Below, piece by piece: positions 8,292 through 16,899 of a DNA stretch of 40,181 nucleotides (position 1 is the first letter of the stretch; each line of letters starts with the position of its first letter). Location: contig JANXTY010000009.1 of NCBI GenBank assembly GCA_025352145.1, forward strand, positions 1 to 40,181, given 5' to 3'. Both the position numbers and the translations under genes were made by a program. The stretch comes from Oxalobacteraceae bacterium (GTDB taxonomy: Bacteria > Pseudomonadota > Gammaproteobacteria > Burkholderiales > Burkholderiaceae_D). The notes under the pieces were generated by a model, which made no database searches, was not told the origin of the DNA, and saw only the letters and a program-made list of their open reading frames with translations.

Positions 8292-9226
8292 TAGAAATAT
8301 CCTTCTTTCTTGCGTTTTTCCATCGATGCTTCCGATGTCTGATCATCCATGCGCGTTGCGCCGCGCTCCGTGATTTGGGTCACTGCGGTTTCGGCGATGA
8401 TGGCTTCGACTGTGGCAGCGTCGGACGCCACGGGGCAAGTACAGGAAATATCGCCGACGGTACGAAAACGTACTACCTGTGTTTCGATGGTTTCCCCCTC
8501 GCGTGCGGGGGTCAGAGGGGTGAGCGGCACCAGCAGGCCATTGCGCGGAATCACTTGCCGCTGGTGGGCAAAGTAGATAGGCGGCAGTTCCAGTTTTTCG
8601 CGGGCGATGTATTGCCATACATCGAGTTCGGTCCAGTTCGAAATTGGAAACACGCGCATGTTTTCACCGGGGTGAACACGGGTGTTGTAGAGGTCCCATA
8701 ATTCGGGACGTTGCGCTTTCGGGTTCCACTGGCCGAATTCGTCGCGGAAAGAAAAAATACGTTCTTTCGCACGCGCTTTTTCTTCATCGCGGCGCGCGCC
8801 GCCGATGCAGGCATCAAACTTGTATTGCGAGATAGTTTCCAGCAGTGTTACCGCTTGCGCTGCATTGCGCGAGTCGGTGAGGGGATTGCGCAGGCGTACT
8901 GTGCCGCGTTTGATGGAGTCTTCGACCGAGCCGACAATCAGACGCTCGCCCAGTTCGGCGACCCGCTTGTCGCGGAAAGTGATGACTTCCTCAAAGTTGT
9001 GCCCGGTATCGATGTGGACTAAGGGAAATGGAAATTTACCGGGACGGAAAGCTTTCTCGGCGAGGCGCAGCAACACCACCGAATCCTTGCCGCCCGAGAA
9101 AAGCAGCGCCGGATTGGCGCATTCGGCAGCGACTTCACGCATGATGTGAATGGACTCTGATTCCAGCCAGTCCAGATGGCGATTGCTGGCGTTATCTGCA
9201 AAATAGTTGTCTGCTGCTTTATTCAT
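8291..9226 (-). CDS. cysD: sulfate adenylyltransferase subunit 2
   Basis: Catalytic subunit of the CysDN ATP sulfurylase. The ATP-pyrophosphatase P-loop SGGKDS lies at residues 44-49, and the C-terminal region (GDISCTCPV, then GATRMDDQ near the end) is typical. Length 311 is normal. It starts six bases after the cysH stop and overlaps cysN by one base, within the minus-strand sulfate operon. Confidence 0.96.
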   Translation of the reverse strand: MNKAADNYFADNASNRHLDWLESESIHIMREVAAECANPALLFSGGKDSVVLLRLAEKAFRPGKFPFPLVHIDTGHNFEEVITFRDKRVAELGERLIVGSVEDSIKRGTVRLRNPLTDSRNAAQAVTLLETISQYKFDACIGGARRDEEKARAKERIFSFRDEFGQWNPKAQRPELWDLYNTRVHPGENMRVFPISNWTELDVWQYIAREKLELPPIYFAHQRQVIPRNGLLVPLTPLTPAREGETIETQVVRFRTVGDISCTCPVASDAATVEAIIAETAVTQITERGATRMDDQTSEASMEKRKKEGYF

Positions 9227-9232
9227 GATTTT

Positions 9233-10021
9233 TTACGCCGAAGTGGGTGTTGTTGTTGTGCCTGGTTTTATTCTCACCAGCTTACCATCGACCACATGCA
9301 GTCCGCATTCCTTCGACTCGGGATTTTCCCACCACCAGCGTCCGGCGCGCACATCTTCGCCAGGTTGAATGGCGCGCGTGCAAGGTTCGCAACCGATGGA
9401 CGGGTAGCCTTTATCGTGCAGCGCGTTGTACGGCACATTGTTCGAGCGGATGTAGTGCCAGACTTCTTCTTCCGACCAGTCAGCTAGCGGGTTGAATTTG
9501 GTCATGCCATGCGCAGCGTCGTTCTCTTCGACATCGAGCGCGGCGCGCGTAGTCGATTGCGAGCGACGTTGCCCGGTAATCCAGGCCTTGTTGCCCGTCA
9601 AGGCACGGTTGAGCGGTTCTACTTTGCGGATGTGGCAGCACTCTTTGCGCATTTCAACGCTGTCGTAAAAAGCATTCAAGCCGTTGGTTTTCACATAGGC
9701 GTCGATCGCTTCGGCTTGCGGGCGAAATAAGGCCACTTCGACATCGTAGGTCTCTTTGATGCGTTCTAAGACGTGTAAAGTCTCGGCATGCAGACGTCCT
9801 GTTTCGAGTGTGAAAATGCCGATAGGCAGCTTGGCGCGCAAGATCAAATCGGTGAGCACCATATCTTCCGCAGCCAGGCTGGAAGCTAATACGGCAGGCG
9901 CGAAATCGCTGGCAATACGCGCAAGCGTGGCTTTAGTCGCGGCGAGGTGAAGCGCAAACTCTGGCATGCTGCCGGCGCTATTTTTTTCCGATCTTGTCGT
10001 TGATTTAAATGCCGTATCCAA
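9233..10021 (-). CDS. cysH: assimilatory APS reductase (CysH family)
   Basis: Reduces adenylyl sulfate to sulfite with thioredoxin as donor. Paired cysteines in ECCHIRKVEPL and IGCEPC form the CC...CxxC pattern that binds a [4Fe-4S] cluster and marks APS-using enzymes; the catalytic Cys is in the C-terminal KECGLH. A much longer open frame extends upstream to 10288 but overlaps the DUF934 gene and has no CysH character. A TTG at 10021 sits six bases after a perfect GGAGG (10028-10032), giving 262 residues, which is the preferred start; ATG at 9967 is the alternative. The start overlaps the end of the DUF934 gene by 17 bases. Confidence 0.93.
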   Translation of the reverse strand: MDTAFKSTTRSEKNSAGSMPEFALHLAATKATLARIASDFAPAVLASSLAAEDMVLTDLILRAKLPIGIFTLETGRLHAETLHVLERIKETYDVEVALFRPQAEAIDAYVKTNGLNAFYDSVEMRKECCHIRKVEPLNRALTGNKAWITGQRRSQSTTRAALDVEENDAAHGMTKFNPLADWSEEEVWHYIRSNNVPYNALHDKGYPSIGCEPCTRAIQPGEDVRAGRWWWENPESKECGLHVVDGKLVRIKPGTTTTPTSA

Positions 10022-10568
10022 TGTCGACCTCCGGTGGTTGAGCGATGCGAACGTGCCTGCGGAACAGCGGATTTTTTTGATCCCATGAGGTTTGATAGGT
10101 TTCCGAAAAATCGGTGAGTCCCTTGAGCGCATCATGGATATTGCGATCCGCACGCGGTGCGAAAGCGTCGAAACCAACCCGCTGCATGTAAAACAGTTGG
10201 TCGCGCAGCACATCGCCGACTGCGCGCAATTGGCCGGTATAACCGAGACGGGCGCGCAGGTTGTAAGCGATGGAATAACCGCGGCCATCGACGAATTTGG
10301 GGAAATCGACAGCGATTACGGCGAACTGATTGACGCTGCCCTTCAATGCCTCGGGCCGTTCATCGCTGGCGAACCAGACGCCTAGTTCCGCACGGCTTTG
10401 CAAGACGGCGCGCTGTGCTTCCCATACCTTGAGCGGCACGATGACTTTCCCGGCAGGGAGCGCTATATCGTGTGGGCTCTCGCCTTCGGCCAGGCGCAAC
10501 AGGTCCCAGTCATCATTGACAACGGTTCGGTTTTTAATGATGTGCTGATTTGAGATTAAATTAGGCAT
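10005..10568 (-). CDS. DUF934 protein of sulfite reduction
   Basis: A 187-residue soluble protein of the DUF934 family, which in beta- and other proteobacteria sits beside cysI and cysH and has been suggested to take part in sulfite reduction; no activity is established. Recognisable family stretches are GRGYSIAYNLRARLGYTGQLRAVGDVLRDQ (split here by position: GRGYSIAYNLR about 105-115, GDVLRDQ about 127-133) and GFDAF. It overlaps the end of cysI by 8 bases and cysH starts inside it, so the three are probably co-translated. No CysJ-type flavoprotein is seen, which leaves the electron donor of CysI open. Confidence 0.88.
   Translation of the reverse strand: MPNLISNQHIIKNRTVVNDDWDLLRLAEGESPHDIALPAGKVIVPLKVWEAQRAVLQSRAELGVWFASDERPEALKGSVNQFAVIAVDFPKFVDGRGYSIAYNLRARLGYTGQLRAVGDVLRDQLFYMQRVGFDAFAPRADRNIHDALKGLTDFSETYQTSWDQKNPLFRRHVRIAQPPEVDIGYGI
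10028..10032 (-). promoter_or_regulatory. Shine-Dalgarno GGAGG that sets the cysH start
   Basis: Perfect GGAGG on the minus strand inside the end of the DUF934 gene, six bases before TTG at 10021. It supports a TTG start for cysH rather than the upstream open frame or the ATG at 9967. Confidence 0.7.
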
Positions 10569-12255
10569 ATGCGTCTTCCCCTAATGCCTGTTCGGCCCTG
10601 ATGGGCGTGGCGTAAACAAATTCTTTGAATGGCAGAAAACTGATCCGGCGTGCGGTGTCGATAAAGCGTTCGTCCTCAATGCGTTCGCGCAAATAAACCT
10701 GGATGATGCGATCCATTACTTCCGGCATTTGATGCGCCGAGAACGATGGCCCGATGATTTTGCCTATCGCAGCGTCATTGCCTTGGGCGCCGCCGATAGA
10801 AACCTGATACCACTCGCTGCCGTCTTTATCGACGCCCAGAATGCCGATATTGCCGATGTGATGATGCCCGCAGGCGTTGATGCAGCCTGACATGTTAATT
10901 TCGATTTCACCGATGTCATGCAAGAAATCGAGATTGTCGAAACGCGCGGTGATATCGAGCGCAATCGGGATTGATTTGGCATTGGCCAAGGAACAGAAAT
11001 CCCCCCCGGGGCAGCAGATGATGTCGGTGAGCAAACCGATGTTGGGGGTTGCCAGGCCTTGTGTTTTTGCCGCTTCCCATAGCGCAAACAGGGAGGACTG
11101 TTTGACATCGGCCAACACCAGATTTTGCTCGTGGGTGACACGCAATTCGCCAAAGCTGTAATGGTCTGCCAGATCGGCGATGAAATCCATTTGCTCCGAA
11201 GTCGCATCGCCAGGCGCTACGCCCGGTTTTTTCAGCGATAGAACGACCGCTGCGTAGCCGGGCACTTTGTGTGGTTTGACATTCCGTTTAAGCCAGTTGG
11301 CGAAGGCTTTATTTTCGGTTTGATGCCGCGTCATCACGGCATCGTTGTTGGGCAATGTCTCGTAGGCGGGAGGCTCGAAGTAGGCGGCCACCCGCGCAAG
11401 TTCTTCCACCGTCAAGGTGCTAGGGCCATCCTTCAGGTCAGCCCATTCTTCTTCCACTTGACGCGCAAATTCTTCGACGCCGATGGCTTTGAGCAAAATC
11501 TTGATACGCGCCTTGTAACTGTTGTCCCGGCGGCCGTATTGGTTGTAGATGCGCATGATGGCTTCGATATAGCTCATCACATGCTGCCACGGCAAGAACG
11601 CACGAATGACGCTGCCCAGGATCGGGGTACGGCCCATGCCGCCGCCGACCATCACGCGAAAGCCGATTTGACCTTTAGCGTCGTGTACCACGGTCAGACC
11701 GATATCGTGCACCGCAATCGCGGCGCGGTCTTCTTTGGCACCGTTGATGGCGATTTTAAACTTGCGTGGCAGATGAGCGAATTCTGGATGAAAGGTACTC
11801 CATTGACGCAGAATTTCGGCATACGGGCGGGGGTCGATGATTTCATCGGCGGCGACGCCTGCATATTCGTCCGAAGTGATGTTGCGGATGCAGTTACCGG
11901 AGGTTTGGATGGCATGCATTTCGACCGCAGCCAAATCAGCCAGGATTTCCGGGGATTGCTCCAATGTGAGCCAGTTGTACTGAATATTCTGGCGCGTGGT
12001 GAAGTGGCCGTAATTGCGATCGTACTTGCGCGCAATGTGCGCGAACATGCGCATTTGCGTGGACGACAAAAGACCATAAGGAATCGCCACGCGCAGCATG
12101 TAGGCGTGGCGCTGCATATACAAGCCATTTTGCAAACGTAATGGCCGGAATTCGTCTTCCGATAGTTCATCCGAAAGGCGACGGCGGACCTGGTCGCGAT
12201 ATTGCGCGACACGTTCTTTGACAATTAAATGATCGTATTGATCGTAGCGATACAT
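10561..12255 (-). CDS. cysI: sulfite reductase hemoprotein (nitrite/sulfite reductase family)
   Basis: Six-electron reduction of sulfite to sulfide on a siroheme coupled to a [4Fe-4S] cluster. The cluster ligands are present: C415-X5-C421 in CCPGGDFC and C458-X3-C462 in SGCINACGHHH. The duplicated ferredoxin-like halves (RLQNGLYMQRHAYMLRV early and GYAAVVLSLKKPGV later) are typical. At 564 residues it resembles the plant/cyanobacterial-type reductase as well as CysI; nitrite reduction cannot be ruled out, but the sulfate operon argues for sulfite. AAGGA just upstream of ATG 12255 supports the start. First gene after the tauE-like gene, 80 bases away. Confidence 0.93.
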   Translation of the reverse strand: MYRYDQYDHLIVKERVAQYRDQVRRRLSDELSEDEFRPLRLQNGLYMQRHAYMLRVAIPYGLLSSTQMRMFAHIARKYDRNYGHFTTRQNIQYNWLTLEQSPEILADLAAVEMHAIQTSGNCIRNITSDEYAGVAADEIIDPRPYAEILRQWSTFHPEFAHLPRKFKIAINGAKEDRAAIAVHDIGLTVVHDAKGQIGFRVMVGGGMGRTPILGSVIRAFLPWQHVMSYIEAIMRIYNQYGRRDNSYKARIKILLKAIGVEEFARQVEEEWADLKDGPSTLTVEELARVAAYFEPPAYETLPNNDAVMTRHQTENKAFANWLKRNVKPHKVPGYAAVVLSLKKPGVAPGDATSEQMDFIADLADHYSFGELRVTHEQNLVLADVKQSSLFALWEAAKTQGLATPNIGLLTDIICCPGGDFCSLANAKSIPIALDITARFDNLDFLHDIGEIEINMSGCINACGHHHIGNIGILGVDKDGSEWYQVSIGGAQGNDAAIGKIIGPSFSAHQMPEVMDRIIQVYLRERIEDERFIDTARRISFLPFKEFVYATPIRAEQALGEDAYA

Positions 12256-12280
12256 TATTCGTTCCTTAGTAAATCATGTG

Positions 12281-12310
12281 TTCATGGGTATTCATGAGTA
12301 TTCATGGGTA
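12281..12310 (-). repeat. three tandem 10-bp repeats before cysI
   Basis: TTCATGGGTA, TTCATGAGTA and TTCATGGGTA follow each other exactly at 10-base spacing, between the tauE-like stop (12336) and the cysI start (12255). The spacing equals about one helix turn, so a row of protein contacts on one face is possible. It may instead be a chance slippage array. Confidence 0.6.
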
Positions 12311-12335
12311 CCACACTGCGTTCCATTTAAACGGT

Positions 12336-13115
12336 TTAGCTCAACAGCATCTTCGTTGCTACCAGCGTCAGGGTTGTTGCTAATAAACCGCGTAAAAATT
12401 TTTCCGGCACTGCGCGCGCAGACCACGAGCCGATGGTAATGCCAGGCACCGAGCCGAGTAACAAAGATCCCAGCAAAAGCCAGTTTATCGAACCGAGCCA
12501 CCAGTGACCCAACGCTGCAATCGCTGTTAAGGGCACTGCGTAAGCGATATCGGTACCGGCAATTTCTGCCGGCGATAAACGTGGATACAGCATGACCAGC
12601 AAGGTCGCGCCGACTGCTCCCGCGCCAATTGAAGAAATAGTCACCAGAGTGCCGAGTACCACGCCGGCAATAATTGTGACCCAATCTAATGACTTGCCCT
12701 GCAATTGTTTTTCGGGGTTGGCATTAATCCAGCCCATTATTTTACCTTTGAATAGCAAAGCGATGACAGTGAGTAGTACCGATACTCCGATGGAGTAACG
12801 AATAATATGATCCATTTCTTTGTTGAGCACACCGAAATGCTTTAACCAGAGCGTCGCCATGACCGCTGCAGGTAATGCGCCCATACATAGAAAACGAACG
12901 ATTCTCCAGTTCACCGTGCCGCGCAAACGATGGGTAAATGTCCCGGCAGTCTTGGTAATGGAAGCGAAGGCAAGGTCGGTGCCGACCGCCACTGATGGGG
13001 GGATGCCAAATAGCAAAGTAAGCAACGGCGTCATGAGCGATCCGCCGCCGACGCCCGTCATGCCGACCAGAAGACCGACCATAAAACCAGAAATAATGTA
13101 ATTGATCAGTGTCAT
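12336..13115 (-). CDS. TauE/SafE-family sulfur-anion exporter
   Basis: Polytopic inner-membrane protein, about eight hydrophobic segments in 259 residues. The two inverted halves carry the family glycine motifs GMTGVGGGSLMTPLL near the N-terminus and SSIGAGAVGATLL in the second half. TauE/SafE proteins are proposed to move sulfite, sulfoacetate or related anions; the place directly before cysI suggests sulfite or another sulfur anion. Start 13115 (MTLINYIISG) is preferred because the longer frame to 13154 would begin inside a hairpin repeat. First gene of the minus-strand sulfate cluster, divergent from the CysB-type regulator. Confidence 0.85.
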   Translation of the reverse strand: MTLINYIISGFMVGLLVGMTGVGGGSLMTPLLTLLFGIPPSVAVGTDLAFASITKTAGTFTHRLRGTVNWRIVRFLCMGALPAAVMATLWLKHFGVLNKEMDHIIRYSIGVSVLLTVIALLFKGKIMGWINANPEKQLQGKSLDWVTIIAGVVLGTLVTISSIGAGAVGATLLVMLYPRLSPAEIAGTDIAYAVPLTAIAALGHWWLGSINWLLLGSLLLGSVPGITIGSWSARAVPEKFLRGLLATTLTLVATKMLLS

Positions 13116-13144
13116 AGCGGCTCGCTTAAAGTAATTGTGTATCG

Positions 13145-13171
13145 GTGCGGGCACGACAGTCGTGCCCGCAC
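13145..13171. repeat. 13-bp hairpin, variant intergenic palindrome
   Basis: A perfect 13-bp inverted repeat around a single central base (13158). The arms share GGGCACG with the main palindrome family but the centre differs (GACAGTC rather than GGCATGCC), so it may be a second family. It lies in the divergent regulator/sulfate-operon intergenic region. Confidence 0.7.
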
Positions 13172-13200
13172 GATGCGCGGGGGACGTCAGTCCGAGTAAG

Positions 13201-13275
13201 GGGGGATATTAATGGAAGTTATCCCTTATTCCAAAATATCAAGTATTTATTTGCTTATATGGTTATTCGTTATAT
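13201..13275 (+). promoter_or_regulatory. putative CysB-type control region
   Basis: An AT-rich stretch between the divergent tauE-like and cysB-like genes contains TTATTCC (13226-13232) and TTATTCG (13263-13269). TTATTCC-like half sites occur in enterobacterial CysB operators. The location is what one would expect for a shared operator, but the match is short and spacing rules are not tested. Confidence 0.3.
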
Positions 13276-13296
13276 GCGAAAATGCGCCCTTGGTAC

Positions 13297-13324
13297 TGAA
13301 CGGATACTGTTGAACGGATACTGT
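13297..13324 (+). repeat. two tandem 14-bp repeats before cysB
   Basis: TGAACGGATACTGT occurs twice without a gap (13297-13310, 13311-13324), about 57 bases before the regulator start. A recent slippage duplication or a pair of operator half sites are both possible. Confidence 0.75.
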
Positions 13325-13381
13325 TAAGCCCGGATTTTTCCAGTGAATTTTCTCAGCGAATAACGCAAGGTCAAGGCGCGC

Positions 13382-14323
13382 ATGAACCTCCATCAATTTC
13401 GTTTTGTTCGGGAAGCGGTCCGGCAAAATTTCAATTTGACCGAAACGGCCAAGGCTTTATTTACCTCGCAACCGGGTGTATCGAAAGCCATTATTGAGCT
13501 GGAAGAAGAACTCGGGGTGGATATTTTCACACGGCATGGAAAGCGTATTCGCGGATTGACTGAACCCGGTCGCGCTATCTTGAAGTCGGTGGAAATGATC
13601 ATGCAAGAGATCGATGGCTTAAAACGAATAGGCAAAGAATTCGCTGCGCAAGATAGCGGCAGCTTCACCATTGCAACCACCCACACGCAGGCGCGCTATA
13701 CCTTACCCAAGGTCGTGCAGGCGTTCGCGCAGAAGTTTCCTAAAGTCCGGCTGTCTTTGTTGCAAGGCAACCCCAAGCAAATTGCTGAGATGGTACTCAA
13801 GGATCAGGCCGACCTTGCCATTGCCACTGAATCGATCGCGGGGGTGGATGGCTTGCTGACCGTGCCCTGCTTCCAATGGGAGCATTTGCTGGTGGTGCCG
13901 CCCGACCATCCTCTGCTCAAATCAAAACAGGTCACGCTGGAAGAGATCGCTGCTTTCCCATTGATTACGTATGACAGTGCTTTCGCCGGGCGCAGCAAGA
14001 TTGACCATGCTTTTTCCTTGCGTAATCTCAAGCCCGATATCTTGCTTGAGGCGATAGATGCCGATGTCATCAAGACCTATGTTGAACTCGGCATGGGCGT
14101 GGGTATCATCGCGGGCATGGCTTTCGATGCGGAGCGCGACAAGGACTTGCGTGCGATTGCAGTCGGTCATTTGTTCGGCATGAATGTGTCCCGCGTAGCG
14201 CTCAAACAAGGTGCTTATCTCCGCAGCTATGTGTACACCTTTATTGAGTTGATGGCGCCGACGTTGAATCGCAAATTGATAGAGCAGTTGATGAGCGGTG
14301 AGAAAGACAGTTACGAACTATGA
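13382..14323 (+). CDS. cysB: CysB-type LysR transcriptional regulator
   Basis: LysR-family regulator of sulfur assimilation. The N-terminal winged helix (1-60) reads MNLHQFRFVREAVRQN then the recognition region TSQPGVSKAIIELEEEL and FTRHGKRIRGLTEPG, all characteristic of CysB/Cbl. The substrate-binding domain starts with FTIATTHTQARYTLP, the CysB inducer-site signature. Length 313 is normal. It is divergent from the sulfate operon, which it probably controls in response to O-acetylserine or APS-type signals. CysB and its paralogue Cbl cannot be told apart from sequence alone. Its stop overlaps the next gene by four bases (ATGA). Confidence 0.9.
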   Translation: MNLHQFRFVREAVRQNFNLTETAKALFTSQPGVSKAIIELEEELGVDIFTRHGKRIRGLTEPGRAILKSVEMIMQEIDGLKRIGKEFAAQDSGSFTIATTHTQARYTLPKVVQAFAQKFPKVRLSLLQGNPKQIAEMVLKDQADLAIATESIAGVDGLLTVPCFQWEHLLVVPPDHPLLKSKQVTLEEIAAFPLITYDSAFAGRSKIDHAFSLRNLKPDILLEAIDADVIKTYVELGMGVGIIAGMAFDAERDKDLRAIAVGHLFGMNVSRVALKQGAYLRSYVYTFIELMAPTLNRKLIEQLMSGEKDSYEL

Positions 14324-15009
14324 AGCCAGACAAAAATATAAGCAGCCGCCTCGATAAAAAAAATCTAGCCAATTCTCTAGCTGATTATTATGCGCAACGT
14401 GCGCCCCTTTATGACGCGGTCTATGACAAGCCTGAGCGTCAAGCCGATCTCGCTATCTTGCGTCGACGCGTGGCCGATATTCTCGGTGGTCATCAGGTAC
14501 TCGAAATCGCCTGTGGCACCGGTTACTGGACTGAGGTCATTGCGCCCGGCGCTGCTTCGGTGCTGGCAACCGACATCAACCAGGCAGTCATCGACATCGC
14601 GCAAGGCAAGGGGATCGCTGCCGATAAAGTGCAGTTTGCGTTGGCCGATGCTTTCGACCTGCCCGAGGTAGGGAATATCTCCGCGTGTTTTGCCGGATTC
14701 TGGTGGTCGCATGTGCAACGCCAGGACCAGGAAAATTTTCTCAGTGCCTTGCGTGTCCGGCTGGGCAAGGATGTGTTGCTAGTCCTGCTGGATAATAATT
14801 ATGTCGAAGGCAGCAGTACCGTTACAGCCCGCACCGACGCCGAGGGCAATACTTACCAAATCCGTGACTTGCCCGATGGTAGTCGGATGGAGGTGATTAA
14901 AAATTTCCCTGCCGATAGTTTTTTGCGCAAAAAATTAGGTTTCGCGACTAAGGATATTCGCATCGTGCGGCTGGAACATTATTGGATGTTGACTTGCCGT
15001 TTGAAATAA
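14320..15009 (+). CDS. class I SAM-dependent methyltransferase
   Basis: A 229-residue soluble protein with the SAM-binding motif I at 60-70 (VLEIACGTGYW), acidic loop LATDINQAV and motif FALADAFDLP. It belongs to the large class I Rossmann family; the substrate cannot be read from sequence. The start overlaps the end of the CysB-type gene by four bases, so the two are probably translationally coupled, and the first binding-protein gene follows after 17 bases. That links a methyltransferase to sulfur control and peptide uptake, but its role is unknown. Confidence 0.8.
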   Translation: MKPDKNISSRLDKKNLANSLADYYAQRAPLYDAVYDKPERQADLAILRRRVADILGGHQVLEIACGTGYWTEVIAPGAASVLATDINQAVIDIAQGKGIAADKVQFALADAFDLPEVGNISACFAGFWWSHVQRQDQENFLSALRVRLGKDVLLVLLDNNYVEGSSTVTARTDAEGNTYQIRDLPDGSRMEVIKNFPADSFLRKKLGFATKDIRIVRLEHYWMLTCRLK

Positions 15010-15026
15010 TAAGGAGAACCCGGTTG

Positions 15027-16834
15027 ATGGGGACGAAATGGTTTTCAGAGTTGAGTTCCGCATTGATTTTAGGCCTTGTCTTTATGTTGGTGCTAGGCAT
15101 GGGTGCTTCGGCCTGCGCAGCCGGTTCCGCTGATCCCGACAAGGTTATTCACGTCGCGCTGGAGGCAGCCGATGATGGTTTTGATCTGATACGCACGACG
15201 AATGGATATTCGGTCTGGGTCGGCGAAGCCATCTTCGAACCCTTGTTAACTTACGATTACCTGGCTCGTCCTGCTACGCTGGTGCCGCTGACGGCGCAGG
15301 CGATGCCGGAGGTGAGCGATGGCGGCAAGACGTTTATTTTTCATATCAAGCCCGGCATTTATTTTGCGCCGGATGCTGCGTTCAAAGGCAAGCGGCGCGA
15401 ACTGGTTGCACAGGACTATATTTACACTTATCAGCGCTTGCTTGACCCGGCCAATCGCTCGCCGGCAGCTAATTTTTTAGCCGGGAAAATTATCGGTCTC
15501 GATGCGTTGGCCGCCAAGGCAAAAAAATCCGGCCATTTCGATTTCGACGCTCCGCTGGAGGGATTGCAGGCATTGGATCGCTATACCCTGCGCATTGCGT
15601 TAAACAAGCCCGACTATAATTTTTTGTACGCGATTGCCTATGGGGGATTGGGCGCGGTCGCGCGCGAGGCGATCGAAGCTTATGGTTTGAAAAGCGGCCA
15701 GCATCCGGTTGGCACCGGCCCGTACATGCTGCAACAGTATGTACCGCGCAGCAAAATCGTCCTGACAGCTAACCCCGAGTATCGCGGTTATATCTGGGAC
15801 TTTAAGTCCTCAGGCGATGCCTGGGATGATCAGATGGTGCGCGCTATGAAGGGCAAGAAGATGCCGCAGATTGGTCGGGTCGAGATCAGCATTATCGAAG
15901 AAGAGCAGTCGCGCTGGCTGGCGTTTGAGGACAAGCAACTCGACCTGGATCAATTGCCTCAGACCGTCGCGCCCAAGGTGCTTGACGGCGACAAGCTCAA
16001 GCCTGCCTATGCCTTCCAACACATTGCGCTCAATCGTATTGTCATGCCCGAAGTGATCTACACCTTGTTCAATTGCGCGACCCGGTCATTGGCGGTTTGA
16101 GCAAGGAAAAAATCGCACTGCGCCGCGCTATTGCGATGGCCTACAGCGTTCAGGACGAAATCGACCAAGTGCGCAGAGGGCAGGGGGTGCGGGCGGAAAT
16201 GATGGTGCCGGTGGGGGTTGTCGGGCACGACGATCAATATCGCAGCAGCATTTATTACGATATCGGTTTGGCCAATAAGTTGCTCGATTACTTCGGCTAT
16301 AAGCGGGGCGCGGATGGTTATCGCACCCTGCCTAATGGCAATCCCTTGCGACTGAAAATATCAACTCAACCGGATGCAACCTCTAAAATTTACGACGAGA
16401 TATGGAAGAGGGGCATGGATAAAATAGGGGTGCGCGTAGAATTTTTGGTGAGTAATTTTGTTGAGAATATCAAGGCGGCAACGCAATGCAAATTGATGAT
16501 ATGGAGTAGTGCGTGGCAAGCCGATTTCCCGGATGGAGAAAATTTTTTGCAATTGTTCTATGGACCCAATGCCGAGAAAGGCAATCATTCCTGTTACCAG
16601 TCGGCAGCTTACGATACGCTGTATCAGCAAGCATTGACAATGCCACCCGGCCCGGAGAAAAATAAATTGTATTTGCAAATGAATCAAATGATCGAAGGCG
16701 ATACGCCGGTGGCGACCCATACTTCGCGGATGCGCAACTGGCTCGTGCGACCTTGGGTCCAGGGATTCAAACGTCATCCGATTCTCAATGCGGACTGGCA
16801 ATACCTGGATATAGAAAAACATGGATTGTATTGA
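15027..16834 (+). pseudogene. family-5 peptide-binding protein, frameshifted
   Basis: Extracellular solute-binding protein of the oligopeptide (SBP_bac_5) family. It has a signal peptide (SALILGLVFMLVLGMGASACA) and the GSADPDKV mature start shared with its intact downstream paralogue. The first frame runs to about 16073 (N after YTLF) and then leaves register; the rest (RDPVIGGLSKEKIALRRA onward) continues in another frame to 16834. Compared with the paralogue reading NLRDP, one base is missing at about 16073. Total span 1808 bases versus 1809 for the intact copy. AAGGAG at 15011-15016 supports start 15027 (or TTG 15024). The frameshift may be real decay or a sequence error. Confidence 0.8.
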
Positions 16835-16899
16835 TGGCGTTGCCTGATGGCGAATAGGGTGACTATGGCGACTAGCGTGTGGAGCGAGGAAGAGTAAAT

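Noticed and set aside
9968-10288. Upstream extension of the cysH frame (to 351 residues)
   Set aside because: It lies inside the DUF934 gene in another frame, has no CysH-like content, and a perfect GGAGG marks the TTG at 10021.
11269-12141. 290-codon plus-strand open frame opposite cysI
   Set aside because: Antisense shadow of a clear sulfite reductase gene; no family character and no start signal.
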